Origin: Drosophila miranda
Taxonomy: Eukaryota > Arthropoda > Insecta > Diptera > Drosophilidae
DNA length: 64,000 nt
Assembly (NCBI RefSeq): GCF_003369915.1
Contig: NW_022881614.1
Span: forward strand, 7,275,001-7,339,000
Direction of reading: 5' to 3'
The translations under genes were made by a program, and so were the position numbers. Of this stretch, positions 1 to 11,351 are shown in pieces; the stretch's first letter is position 1, and every line of letters begins with the position of its first letter. Under the pieces are notes generated by a model, which was not told the DNA's origin, searched no databases, and saw only the letters and a program-made list of their open reading frames with translations.

Positions 1-1549
1 AACGGAGCCGCCGCGCTCCGCTGGCACGCACACAGGCACGGCACTCTAGCACACAAACCGATGCGGGTCGGATCTGTCAGCTTGTGTTCCGTGAATGCCG
101 GCAGTGGGAGGATAAGGATGCGCTTGGCGGTCGCCATTTCATGTCGTACACAATCCATTCCGCCGTAATGTTTCATTTCGTTTCATTCCGGCGGCTTTTG
201 CCGCCACTGCCGATGCCACAAACTGCCGTCGCTTCTGCTTCTGCTGCTGCTGCTGCTGCTAGTCATTATCAATCAAATCGAATACCGCGCTCGCAGCCCC
301 TCCTCTGCAATCTACAAGCGCACACTCGCTCTTGATTTATACTGCAGATGTCAAATATGACAACGGTGGCTCCCGGATGGAGGGGACGAGTGGCGGGGAA
401 GGGCGACAGAAGCGAATTTATGCCCTATGCACCGTTAACTCTACGTAAATCTTGTGGGTATTTGAGTTTCGGGTCGCGAGCCTGTCGGGTGAGTCGGGCG
501 TGTCGGGCTGTGAATCGAAACTCTAACAAAAAAGAGATCCGGCGCATCCAATGAAATAAATTCATTTTTGGTCGCAATGAAAAATGAGATGAGAGCAAAT
601 AAAATATCCGCTACAAGTGGACGTGTGTGCTTCCAACCTTTCAAAACGATATATATATGTATATCGTGATATATATATATATCAATTGACTTGTAACAAG
701 CTGTTTACCTCATCGATGTGCCTCCTGTGAATGGTTTTTAATTAGAGATGATGGGCTTTGGCCTTTGAAAACGACTTACAAGTCATTTCCATAAGGTTTA
801 TTTCCTTGCGAATTATCTTAGTCTTCCAGTGAATTTCCCGCCCCCATCCCCAGGCTGTTTGTTGCGGTGCCAATTTTCGGAAAGCCCCTGGTGTGGACTT
901 ACAAAAATATCCGATAAGCCCGAAACATATGTTAACCCAGCTACTGGTTACTTAGAGTCGTTCGACGACTGCGCTAGATCATAGCATGGGGATACTCGTG
1001 CATATAAAAGACATATATACACACGAGGAACTAATGTTTTTGTATCTCACTAATCTCGTCATCAAAACACATGTTTACCACTGGTTCCGCCTCCTCGGCC
1101 AGCACTCCAACTGCCGAACTGGCGCACTGCCGGCACTAGGATGGGATTCTTCTGACTGGGCCTGAGAGCCGTTCATAATTCTGTTGCTTATGTTTTAAGC
1201 TCTCAAGCAAAGAAAATAATTGGATTGTTGTGGATTTGGCTTGGCAATTCTCGTTTTTCCGCCAGTCGGTAGAAGCGGGACGAAGGAGTGCAAAGTGTAT
1301 GCTGTCACCTCATTTCTGCATATTTCTTATCCCTGGCTGTGGCTGCTGCTGCTGCTGCTGCTGTGACTGTCTATCGTGATAATGTTGTGCTGATGGTACA
1401 ACGGATAAGACCAGGCGAGCCAGCGAGTGGGTATCAGATTTATTTATTTATTTGTATATATATATATTCCTAACGCGACAGTATTTCTACTTTATGTTAA
1501 TGCGCTAGTCACATGGAGTTCACATAGCTGTGTGCTTTTAAGCAGAATG
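1..1549. other. Intronic DNA of apterous, no gene seen
   Basis: No open frame here resembles a protein I know, and the first LIM domain of apterous is not in it. The stretch lies upstream of the LIM2 exon on the same strand, so intron is the simplest reading, although an untranslated exon cannot be excluded. It contains short CTG/GCT runs near 238-260 and 1338-1362 and an alternating AT block near 648-682. Confidence 0.55.
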
Positions 1550-1710
1550 ATTTTCTTATTCTAACATTTTTAGTATGACTAATATTTTTATTATTATGAC
1601 TAATATTTGTATTATTAATACTAATACTAATTCTAATTTTTTATATTTTTTTTTATTATTATTTTTTATTATTATTATTATTATTATTTTTTTATTTTAT
1701 TTATTTTTTT

Positions 1711-2701
1711 TTATGGTTTTATCAAGTGTTTTTCTAATTTCTCCCTAAATTGCGTTGCTCTACTAATATTTTTAATATTGAAAGGTAACTTATTCCATAA
1801 CCGAATAGCATTTGTTAAAAATTGTTTTCCTGAATTGGCAAGTTTGTACCTTATGGTTACCAGATTCAACGTTCTATTTGATGAAGCAAAGGTTAATTTA
1901 TCATATAAGTAGCTCGGCTGTCTGGTATAGATTATTCGATGTAGAAAAATAATTGTTCTGTACCCTATCCATGTCTTTAAATCCATTTTGAATATTTGTC
2001 TTGCTGAGATTGAGATATGATCGGTTCGTCTCTTGTTATATATGTAGCGGGCAATGTTGTTAAATGTTACTTTTATTTTTTTTTTAGATTTAGCGTCACA
2101 ATTTCCAAATATTTCAATACCATAGAATAAGCTGGGTGTCAAATATGTCTTAGCTATCATTAGTTTGAGTGTATCTGGTTTCTTAGTAGACTATGTATAT
2201 GTTCTACCAGTAGCTTTCACTACTTGGTTACTCCAAGAAAGCGTATTGTTAAATGTTAATCCTAAGTTTTCCACATGTTCTACGTAATTAATTTGTTTTC
2301 CTTCGATTTCAAGTTTTGGATAGGCCGTCGTGTTTAGTTGCTTCTTGTATGTAGTTACACATTTACATTTATCTGGATTAAGTGCCAGACCATTACGCTT
2401 CGCCCAGCTACTCACATTGAACAAATCACTGTTACACACACTTATACACTCATCAATTTTACTCAATGGACGACTAACATACATTTGGACGTCATCCGCA
2501 TACATATGACTTTTACAATTTAACAGGACGTCTGGCAGGTCATTCACATATAATGAGAACAAAAGCGGCCCAAGTACTGAACTTTGAGGCACACCAAGTG
2601 TAGTGCTCATCATTGAAGAAATTCTACTTCCACTTACTACTACCTGTCTTCTATCCGTTAAATACGATTTTAATAGCTTTATAGATACCTTACTAAAATT
2701 G
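1711..2701 (-). pseudogene. Reverse transcriptase, C-terminal part, of the CR1-like element
   Basis: Two frames cover the finger/palm and thumb part of a non-LTR reverse transcriptase. The catalytic YADD motif is visible at about 2500 and is preceded by a GVPQ..VLGPLLFSLYVND block (2590-2535). The frame changes between 2190 and 2160, after which the thumb region continues to a stop at 1711. The A-rich tail with TAA repeats follows immediately, as expected for the 3' end of such an element. It is non-functional because it is cut off from its N-terminal half by a Helitron and has a frameshift. Confidence 0.8.
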
Positions 2702-3719
2702 AACGAGGGGGAACGTTGTGAGTTGCTGCGGACACCGCAACTCTACAGTTATACCCGATACTAAGTCAGTATAGCTCTCCTCCGGCAGACGCCGCTAATA
2801 TTAAACGACACGACAAAGAGTGCGTGCGAGAGAGACAGAAAATCAGTCTGAGCGTGACGTCGGGCGCTGCGTAGACAGTGCAAATTGATTTGTTCTATAA
2901 AAATGATCTGATCTGATCCAGATTCAGCAACCTGATAGATATGATCATTATTTATGATTCTGCGTTTTAGTTTTCTCGTATCTTCAAAATTGTGGATGCC
3001 ACAGATTTTCGTCCTTTGGGGGGGCGGAAGGGGGTTAGTCGAAATTTTGAGATATACGTTTTATAGTGAGATCTAACAGGAGTGCGGATACCAAATTTGG
3101 TTACTCTAGCCTTAATAGTCTCTGAGATTTGTGAATATCCCTAGATTTTCGTCCTTTGCGGGGGCGGAAGGGGGTATGGCGAAATTTTGAAACAAACTCG
3201 TCTCGGTCCGATATATTAGGAGTGTGGACACCAAATTTGGTTGCTCTAGCTTTTGTAGTCTCTGAGATCTAGGCGCTAATGTTTTACTCTAAGCAAAGCC
3301 GCCTATGCTACGTGTGTGTTAGAGAGAGACAGGGCGAGAAAAAATGAAATTGTTTTCTTGATGCTAGCTATAATAATAATACGATCTGGTTCAGATTTTG
3401 CAGTCTAGAAGATATAGTCATCCTCTACGATTCTGCGTTTTTGGTTTTATCGTATCCTTAAAAATGTGGATGCAGTGACATATCACAGAAGTCTGTATCC
3501 GAAACATCGTTGCTCTAGCTCTTATAGTCTTTGAGCACTATGCGCTGAAGGGTACGGACAGACGGACGGACGGACAGGGCTCAATCGACTCGGCTATTGA
3601 TTCTGATCAAGAATATATATACTTTATAGGGTCGGAAACGATTCCTTCTGGACGTTGCACACATCCACTTTTACCACAAATCTAATATACCCCAATACTC
3701 ATTTTGAGTATCGGGTATA
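2702..3719 (+). mobile_element. Helitron of the INE-1/ISY type, copy A
   Basis: The copy runs from the ACGAGGGGGAACGTTGTGAG end to the TATCGGGTATAA end, where an ATACTC/GAGTAT palindrome can form a hairpin. Inside are a GACG-type microsatellite near 3561-3578 and the INE-1-like block with TATATATACTTTATAGGGTCGG near the 3' side. It carries two GA-rich tracts, near 2830 and 3322. No transposase is encoded, so it is non-autonomous. It sits inside the reverse transcriptase of the CR1-like element. It belongs to the subfamily whose central segment contains TTTTACTCTAAGCAAAGCCG (see findings). Confidence 0.85.
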
Positions 3720-3720
3720 A

Positions 3721-4710
3721 AAAGTTAACTAATTTACTTAATAAGATTTCGTGGTTAACCGTGTCAAATGCTTTACTGAAGTCAAGTAGTACTAATAGCG
3801 TCGCATTTCCTTCATCTTGTGTTAACCTAATGTCTTCCGTTATATTTACTATTGCCGTAGTACAGCTTCTTTGTCCTCTGTAACCTGACTGTTTGTCACT
3901 TTGCATTGTTATCTAGGAAAGTTCGAATTTGTTGTGACATTAATTGTTCAAGAACTTTTGACAAAAACGATAGAATTGATATAGGTCTAGGGACCGGGGC
4001 TATTTTCGCAAGCTTCAATGTACTTGGAAATATTGATTTTGTTAAGACAGTATTGCAAATATAAGTCACATGTGGTAATATTTTCGGAAGTAAGATTTTT
4101 AGAAATTTTGGATGTATTTCATCCAGTCCGATTGCATTTGACTTAATTTTAAGCACAGATTCAAGGACATCACACTGACTGGCACAAATGAAGCTAAAGT
4201 TATTATCACAGGAACTATTCGGTATATTGTCAAGATAATGATTATATGCTACTTCAGGTACCCCGTTTATCACAAATTTTATATTTAATTCATCTATGTC
4301 TACATCAATTTTGGTGTTATTTGCCCTCCCTATTCCCAAGGCTTTGAGCTCCCTCCATGTCCTTCTTGTTAATATTGCACTTTGAAAACTTACAGAATAA
4401 AAAGACTTTTTAGCTGTCAGTATTAATAGGTTCGTTTTTTTCCTTAAAGTTTTAAATTCTTGATACTGAACAGACGTTCTGTAGCGTTTCCATTTGTTAT
4501 ATGCTTTGTCCCTTAATTATATATTGTGTGCAATACATTGATTGAACCATGGATTTTTCTTTGGTGCAATCTTTAATTTACGCAGCGGTACGAATTTTTC
4601 ATAAAGACATGTTATGTGAGCTCGTAGTTGTTCTACTTGAGAATTAACATCATCCATTTTAAATATTATATTCCAGTCATATGTATTGAATTCGTCATTA
4701 AGTTTGGTAA
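3721..4710 (-). pseudogene. Reverse transcriptase, N-terminal part, of the CR1-like element
   Basis: The 4339-3896 frame and the following 3906-3720 frame show the KSNAIGLDEIHPKFLK block and the LLDFSKAFDTVNHEIL block, the latter containing the first catalytic aspartate of the palm. The stretch 4340-4700 reads as the linker between endonuclease and reverse transcriptase, with stops. The coding sequence is cut at 3721 by Helitron copy A and at 4710 by the Hrb27C retrocopy. Confidence 0.8.
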
Positions 4711-6465
4711 TTTTTTTTTTTTTTTTTTTGTATTTACTAATTTTAGTAATAAAGGGATCTTTACTTGTTTACGTTTTAAATAAAATTATAAGTTCTTTTT
4801 TCCTTTTGTTGGTATTTCGCACACTTCTCATCCATGATCTTGTATCTAATTAGCTAAACTTTATACGTGTAAATCATTACGTTTAAATCTTCACAATTCT
4901 ATATTCTGTTAATGCCATGTGTATCGGTACCTACGGGCTCTGGTTGTTAGTTCTTCTAGGTTTCTGTATTGGATTGGATGGTGGTTGGTATAGGTAAATG
5001 TTGGCTTAGGATACAGTAGGATATACAGTACGCGCGGTGTGTGTGAGTTCTGGGGGAGGCGCATGAGAAATGTTGTGTGTTGCTGTGCTGTTTTATGTTG
5101 TGGTATGGTATGGTTTGGTGTGTTTCGTTGAGTGTTGATGTTGTTTTTGTTGTTGTTGTTGCCTATGAATTATTACATACTCATTGCTATCGAACATACA
5201 TGTATATATATATATATAAATATACATATATCTATGAATCTGACTTGTCGCTAGTTATTCTCTGGTGTTAAATTTGTGTTTGCTTTAAATTAGGGTTGTA
5301 CACGAGTTAAATATTAATTTCAACAACTGATCTGATCTGAAATAAAAACGAACAGACGACGCTTTAGCTTACAATTACCACCATCTTTTTTGTCTTCTTC
5401 ATCATTCACCGACGACGAGTACGACGACGACGACGACGGCGACACGACAACATGTTCCTATATCGCCTTAAACAGCCTGAGAGGCTGCGTACGGCGGCTG
5501 TGTGGAGCTGTCGTTGCCATACGCTGACCTAGGGCCGGCACCATAGTTGGATGCCCCCTCCTGCTTAACGTAATTGCTATAGTCGTAGTCATAGCCGGAG
5601 CCATAGCCACCATAGTCATAACGGAGCCCGACTTTGAGGCCGAGTTGCCGGGTCCAGTGCGCGGCATACCGCCCACAGGTCCAGTGGTTGAAGGACCGCC
5701 CGCAGCCCAGGTCTGGGCTCGCGAGGACATGTCCGTGGCGGGGCCCGCCCCAGCTCCTGGTGCTCCAGTTGGTCCAGCCGAATTGGGCGGCATGTTCCAC
5801 GAGTTCCAGCTGCCACCGCCAGACGGTCCAGAAGGAGCACCCGTCGATGTCGAGTTGTACATATCGTAGCCGCCGTATCCCTGGGTCTGCTGGGGTCCAG
5901 CATAGTTCGACCACTGAGGTGGTGGGCCCTGAGGGCCAGGTGGTGCGCCCCAGCCCTGGTACGATCCTGGGCCGCTGTTGCCATAGCCATAGCCCTGCTG
6001 CTGCGGCGAGGTGCCCCAGCATATTCAGTGGCGGACCACCCATCTGACCGTTCTGGCCCTGGATCATGTTCATCGGAGCATGATGGGGTCCCCAGTGGCT
6101 GCACTCGCTGTTCATCTTGCCATAGGCACCACCAACCGTGCTGTTGTTCGAGTTCTGTCCGCCAGATCCGTCACGAGGCTCGGCCTTCTTGATCTCCACC
6201 TGCTTGCCGTTCAGGTTGATGTACCGCTCATTGGTCACATGCTCAACCGACGACTCTTCTTCGAAGGACAGGAATCCGAAACCACGGGATTTCTTCTTCT
6301 CCTGATCGTACATGATAACCACTTCGGTCACTTTGCCGTACCGACCAAAAAAGGTACGCAGATCGGTTTCCGTTACGCTCGATGGGAGACCGCCGAGGAA
6401 CACCTTGTAGCCGCCGCCTTTCTTCGGCTTTTGAAGCGTGCGTGGGTTGCATGGCTTCGGCAGCA
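4711..6465 (-). pseudogene. Hrb27C: Processed, 5'-truncated Hrb27C (Hrp48) retropseudogene
   Basis: The minus strand encodes the second RRM of the hnRNP Hrb27C without introns. Visible are the linker KPCNPRTLQKPKKGG, RNP2 (KVFLGGLP) and RNP1 (RGFGFLSF), then the Gly/Tyr-rich C-terminal region ending PPYAASQAV at 5468. RRM1 is missing, so the copy is 5' truncated. A deletion with frameshift follows the GGPPLNM stretch (about 6020), and a second frame change near 5615 restores the original frame for the tail. About 740 bp of 3' UTR-like sequence follow, ending in 19 A on the minus strand (plus-strand T run 4711-4729). A lack of introns, a poly(A) tail, truncation and frameshifts mark it as a processed pseudogene made by a non-LTR machinery. 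It is inserted in the CR1-like element on the same strand. Confidence 0.9.
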
Positions 6466-7220
6466 ATGTCAATGCATGTCAATGCTCTTAAAATTTCGGT
6501 ACCATATGTCGTCGTCAATCCTTTTACAATTAAAATCATAAGTCAGGAAAAGTAGGTCGTGTCTGGAAAATGTTGGGACAGATAACTGATCATGAAGAAC
6601 GATTTTTTCTTTATCATTGACAAAACAAAGGTCCAATAATGTACTTGCAGTGTTTGAGAAATGTGTTGGTCTACTATTATTGACTAGATGCAAGCCTAAC
6701 GATGCCATCGCTGACTCCATATGTCGTTCCTTCAGTATATTGCTGTTCAGATCCCCGATTATAATTACGTCAGTATAGCTTACAGATAGGTCTGAAATTG
6801 CATCAATTACTTGTTGGTAGATTTTATTGCGGTGTGGTCGTTACAGACAGCCCAATAGTAATTTAAGAGAACTGTTAATTCTATAAAAAGGTATTCTATT
6901 GCACTTTCTGGAGGGTGCTTGCATATTAATTTGGATTTGAGTTTCTTGTTTATGTATACAGCAACACCCCCACCATTTCCTTCCCGATCAGATCGGTATA
7001 GATCAAATCCGGTACACAAAATGACATTATCACATAGATGCGGCATGAACCACGTTTCCGAAACGCAAACTACATCAACATTCGATTGTTCAAACATATA
7101 TCGGAACTCATCAATCTTACCATACAGACTCTGAGCATTTATATGACAAATATTTATGGCATCTTTTTGTTTAGCCAGCGTACGACTCAATATCCTACTA
7201 TTCGTTGGAAGTCTATTCAT
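6466..7220 (-). pseudogene. Endonuclease domain of the CR1-like element
   Basis: The frame starting at 7220 shows motifs of the APE-type endonuclease of non-LTR retrotransposons: INICHINAQSL near the start, VCVSETWF in the middle and YRSDREGNGGGVAVYI after it. The domain is continued in other frames at about 6840-6720 and 6720-6469, so at least one frameshift is present. It ends at the Hrb27C insertion. The upstream 78 bp to 7298 are probably the ORF1-ORF2 gap. Confidence 0.8.
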
Positions 7221-7298
7221 ATTATGGAAAATTTAAAAGATACTAAACAGCATATTAGCCGCACACGCAATATACACAAATCACTTATAACTATATAA

Positions 7299-8441
7299 AA
7301 CGAGGTGGAACGTTGTGAGTTGCTGCGAACACCGCAACTCTACAGTTATACCAGATACTAAGTTAGTATGGCTCTCCTGCGGCAGACGCCGCTAATATTG
7401 AACCACACGACAAAGAGTGCGTGCGAGAGAGACAGAAAATCAGTCTGAGCGTGACGTCGGGCGCTGCGTAGCCACTGAAAATTGATTTCTTGCTTTTGGC
7501 TACAAAAATGATCCGATCTGATCCAGATTCAGCAATCTGATAGATATGGTCATTATCTATGATTCTGCGTTTTTAGTTTTCTCGAATGTGCAATATTGTG
7601 GATGCAACAGATTTTCGTCTTTTCTGGGGGCGGAAGGGGGTGGGGCGAAATTCTGAGATAAACGTTTTATAGTGAGATCTAACAGAAGTGCGGATACCAA
7701 GTTTGGTTACTCTAGCCTTAATAGTCTCTGTGATTTGTGGATGCCCCAGATTTTCGTCCTTTGCGGGTGCGGAAGGGGGTGTGGCGAAATTTGGACACGA
7801 AACGGTCAAGGTCCGATATCACAGGAGTGTGGATAACAAATTTGGTTGCTCTGGCTCTTATAGGTTCTGAGATCCTTGAACTCATATTTTGCAATTGACA
7901 AAACCGACCATGAAACCTGTGTGTTAGAGAGAGACAGAGCGAGAAAGAATGAAATTGTTTTCTTGATTCTGGCTAAAATCATTATACGATCTGGTTCAGA
8001 TTTTGCACTGTAGAAGATATGGTCATCCTAACCGATTCTGCGTTTTTGGTTTTATCGTATCTTTAAAAATGTGGATGCCACAGATTTTCGTCCTTTGTAG
8101 GCGCGGAAGTGGGCGGGGCGAAGTTTTGAAATATTTTTGTAGCAGTGACGTATCACAGAAGTCTGGATCCAAAACATCGTTGCTCTAGCTCTTATAGTCT
8201 TTGAGCACTAGGCGCTGAAGGGGACGGACGGACGGACGGACGGACGGACGGACGGACGGACGGACGGACGGACAGAAGGACAGACGGACAGACAGACAGG
8301 GCTCAATCGACTCGGCTATTGATGCTGATCAAGAATATATATACTTTATGGGGTCGGAAACGATTCCTTCTGGACGTTACACACATCCACTTTTACCACA
8401 AATCTAATATACCCCAATACTCATTTTGAGTATCGGGTATA
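7299..8441 (+). mobile_element. Helitron of the INE-1/ISY type, copy B
   Basis: This is a full-length-looking copy of about 1.14 kb, from AACGAGGTGGAACG to TATCGGGTATAA. It has a long, clean GACG/GACA microsatellite at about 8223-8303, longer than in the other copies. The central segment contains CATATTTTGCAATTGACAAAACC followed by a GA-rich tract near 7922-7950 (GAGAGAGACAGAGCGAGAAA), which defines the second subfamily in this window. It separates the ORF1 and ORF2 pieces of the CR1-like element. Confidence 0.85.
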
Positions 8442-9129
8442 ATAAAACCTTAAACTTCAACATTATATTACTATGGCTAAGGGAAGTTTTACTAACGAAA
8501 AAGGTTATTCTGGTCTGTCTCAACTGGCCTGATAACTGCACCTGGATCAACTGCTGCCAGCTCATCCTCGGAAGTATCCCGCAATGTTTGCAGGTCATGC
8601 ATGTTATCCACTCTAAAAATCTCTCCAGCTGGATGCTTCTTAACATGCACGATCGCCCGACGAGTGAAAACAGCCGATAGTGCTTTTCCTTTTTTCATTT
8701 TCATCGCCTCTTTGAAAACAGCCAGATTCTCTTTAGACAGCTGCTCATTAATATAAAACGCAGCCTGCGAGTCGAGTTCCATTAGGTCCAGTGATAGCAG
8801 TTTTTTCGATTCCCTGCGATAGTTGCCAACAGCTCGCAACAACGCCGCCTTCTCTCTCACACTCTCTAGTCGCAGGATTATCACTGGATCAACAGCTGTT
8901 CCGTGAGTTCTCTGTCGGATCCTAAAGATGTCTTTCACCCTTGGGAGGGGTGTTAGGTTAAGGGCAAAGCACATCTTGTTGAATCGGACCTACAACATTT
9001 CACCTTCTTCAAAGGGTATTCCATGAATACGGACATCACACGCAATGTCCGCTTTGGCGCGCTCAACACATTGTGTGCTTAGATCTCTAACTTGCGCACG
9101 TATTTCTTGCATACCATGTACCTCATTTT
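8442..9129 (-). pseudogene. ORF1 C-terminal part of the CR1-like element
   Basis: On the minus strand the sequence starts with the end of a coiled coil, runs into a RIHGIPFEEGE block and then a basic domain (KDIFRIRQRT, EKAALLRAVGNYRR, ALSAVFTRRAIVHVKK). This order resembles the baculovirus-FP-like nucleic-acid-binding ORF1 proteins of insect non-LTR elements. It would bind element RNA. The frame of the upstream half is joined across Helitron copy C without loss (IIKL before, KNEVHGM after). A stop lies between the RIHGIP block and the 8974 frame. The family name is from memory of the motif pattern and has moderate certainty. Confidence 0.65.
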
Positions 9130-10237
9130 TATACCCGATACTCAAAATGAGTATTGGGGTATATTAGATTTGTGGTAAAAGTGGATGTGTGTAACGTCCA
9201 GAAGGAATCGTTTACGACCCCATAAAGTATATATATTCTTGATCAGCATCAATAGCCGAGTTCGATTGAGCCCTGTCTGTCTGTCCGTCCGTCCGTCTGT
9301 CCGTCTGTCCGTCCCCTTCAGCGCCTAGTGCTCAAATACTATAAGAGCTAGAGCAACGATGTTTTGGATCCAGACTTCAGTGATATGTCACTGCTACAAA
9401 AATATTTCAAAACTTCGCCCCGCCCACTTCCGCCCCCGCAAAGAACGAAAATCTGTGGCATCCACAATTTTAAAGATATGAGAAAACCAAAAACGTAGAA
9501 TTGTAGAGAATGACCATATCTTTAAGACTGCGGAATCTGAATTGGATCGTATCATTATTATAGCCAGCATCAAGAAAACAATTTCATTTTTTCTCGCCCT
9601 GTCTCTCTCTAACACACACGTAGCATAGGCGGCTTTGCTTAGAGTAAAACATTAGCGCCTAGATCTCAGAGACTACAAAAGCTAGAGCAACCAAATTTGG
9701 TGTCCACACTCCTAATATATCGGACAGAGACGAGTTTGTTTCAAAATTTCGCCACACCCCCTTCCGCCCCCGCAAAGGACGAAAATCTGGGGATATTCAA
9801 AAATCTCAGAGACTATTAAGGCTAGAGTAACCAAATTTGGTATCCGCACTCCTGTTAGATCTTACTATAAAACGTGTATCTCAAAATTTCGCCCCACCCC
9901 TTCCGCCCACACAAAGGACGAAAATCTGTTGCATCCACAATATTGCACATTCGAGAAAACTAAAAACGCAGAATCATAGATAATGACCATATCTATCAGA
10001 TTGCTGAATCTGGATCAGATCAGATCATTTTTATAGCCAATAGGAACAAATCAATTTGCAGTGGCTACGCAGCGCCCGACGTCACGCTCAGACTGATTTT
10101 CTGTCTCTCTCGCACGCACTCTTTGTCGTGTCGTTTAATATTAGCGGCGTCTGCCGGAGGAGAGCTATACTGACTTAGTATCGGGTATAACCGTAGAGTT
10201 GTGGTGTCCGCAGCAACTCACAACGTTCCCCCTCGTT
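9130..10237 (-). mobile_element. Helitron of the INE-1/ISY type, copy C
   Basis: Reverse-oriented copy of about 1.1 kb, beginning TATACCCGATACTC and ending CCCCCTCGTT. It carries the GTCC/GTCT microsatellite near 9276-9312. It shares many private bases with copy D (for example the CACACAAAGGACG spelling and the ATCTTTAAGACTGCGGAATC stretch), so the two are close relatives. It has the subfamily segment with TTTTACTCTAAGCAAAGCCG in reverse complement. It sits inside ORF1 of the CR1-like element. Confidence 0.85.
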
Positions 10238-10790
10238 TAGTTTGATAATTTGCTGCTCCATTTCGTGGATTACCTCACCCGCCTTTTCAAATTGCAGGAC
10301 ACGTTCAGTAAGTTTCTTCACATCTACTGCCATCCAAGAATTTGATTGGTCAAAGCTGTGAACTTTTCCTCTATGGCCTGCAATACACCCTCAGACTTTA
10401 ACGTATTTGCCGTGATTAGTTCAGCCTGCTTAGCAAACATTCTGTCCAGGGCTTTCTGAATATTTTCTGGTATTTCCTCAGAACTCTTCGAGCCCTTGAG
10501 ATCAGTTCCAGATTGGGTCGCTTGGTACGGGCAGACCAGGAGGCTTCTTGGGCAGCCATAAACAGTGTTTCGGACCGGGTGTACAGTGTCATAATTTTAA
10601 TTTTATGTGGCCCGTCGTGGCACCGGGCGCGTTCGGAAGAGCAGGAAAGCAGGAAAGAGACTAGAATTGGCTTCGTTATCACTGAAAGTGTGTGTCAAAA
10701 GGCTTTGCTTCAGTGCAATTTCTGTGGCCAGGGAAATGTCTTAATCAGCGACCAGGGATGCGCCCTGCTCCGGCCACCCCACTGGTGACC
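10238..10790 (-). pseudogene. ORF1 N-terminal part of the CR1-like element (coiled coil)
   Basis: The minus-strand translation next to the Helitron reads KLTERVLQFEKAGEV and HEMEQQIIKL, a heptad-rich stretch that continues across the Helitron. Further upstream (10416-10682) a helical, basic, open frame is present but out of register. I do not recognise a zinc finger with confidence. The 5' limit of the element is a guess, because the sequence grades into anonymous intron around 10790. Confidence 0.5.
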
Positions 10791-11351
10791 ACAAAAGTAG
10801 GCAAGTGGAAGAAAAAGTTTGGCATAAAATGTTTACAGTTTTAAAAGTCAGCGAAGCGCGACCATTTAATTGTGGCCAGTGAGCAAGAGTCTGACTCGAG
10901 TACCGAATTTATGGCCCCTCTGAAATCGCGGGTTATGCAATAAAATAATTTCTTCTCTCAGCTCTGCCTGCCAGTCAGTCAGCCAGGCATCTGGAGCTCC
11001 AAGCTAGAATCATAGAAAGTATAACGAATATATTAAACGAAAGCGTACCAGGGAAGCCTCAGAAAAAAACCATCTGAGTGATGGAAACTAAAATCTACAA
11101 GAAACCAAAAACTCCGGACCAGAACCGGCCTGAAGAAACCAACATTCAAGGGATTGGATTCAATCTCACGTTGGGTTTTTATGTTCTAGTCGCCGCCCCC
11201 AACGGTAGGCATCGCTTCAGCCCTGCCCTGCCTCAGTGTCTGTCTGTGGCCTCATCAAAGAGTTAAGCAAAAGTTTAATTTGATGACGGTGGAAAGAGCA
11301 TGCAACCAGTTCAGACCCACGGAAAAAGCTGAGAAAGAGCGCAGTATTTAT
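10791..11351. other. Anonymous intronic DNA
   Basis: I see no coding or known repeat signal between the CR1-like element and Helitron copy D. It is probably native apterous intron, since it resumes beyond the next two Helitrons. Confidence 0.45.

Larger units (their letters stand above)
1550..10790 (-). mobile_element. Old CR1-like non-LTR retrotransposon, broken by four insertions
   Basis: Read on the minus strand, the pieces come in the order of a two-ORF non-LTR element. The order is an ORF1 coiled coil (about 10690-10238), the ORF1 C-terminal part (9129-8442), an apurinic-type endonuclease (7220-6470), N-terminal reverse transcriptase (4710-3721), C-terminal reverse transcriptase (2701-1711), and an A/TAA-rich 3' tail (1710-1560). 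Removing the insertions at 2702-3719, 4711-6465, 7299-8441 and 9130-10237 lets the reading continue sensibly on both sides. No RNase H domain is seen after the reverse transcriptase, which fits the CR1/Jockey side of the family. Stops and frame changes occur in the endonuclease and reverse transcriptase, so it is dead. That the ORF1 and ORF2 parts belong to one copy is inferred from order and strand. Confidence 0.75.

Noticed and set aside
5468..6472. A 334-residue RNA-binding protein gene
   Set aside because: The long frame joins a genuine RRM2 to out-of-frame sequence and back to the true tail. RRM1, introns and the proper C-terminal frame are missing, so it is a processed pseudogene.
8221..8300. 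CRISPR-like or satellite array
   Set aside because: It is the GACG microsatellite that is a regular internal part of these Helitrons, without spacers.
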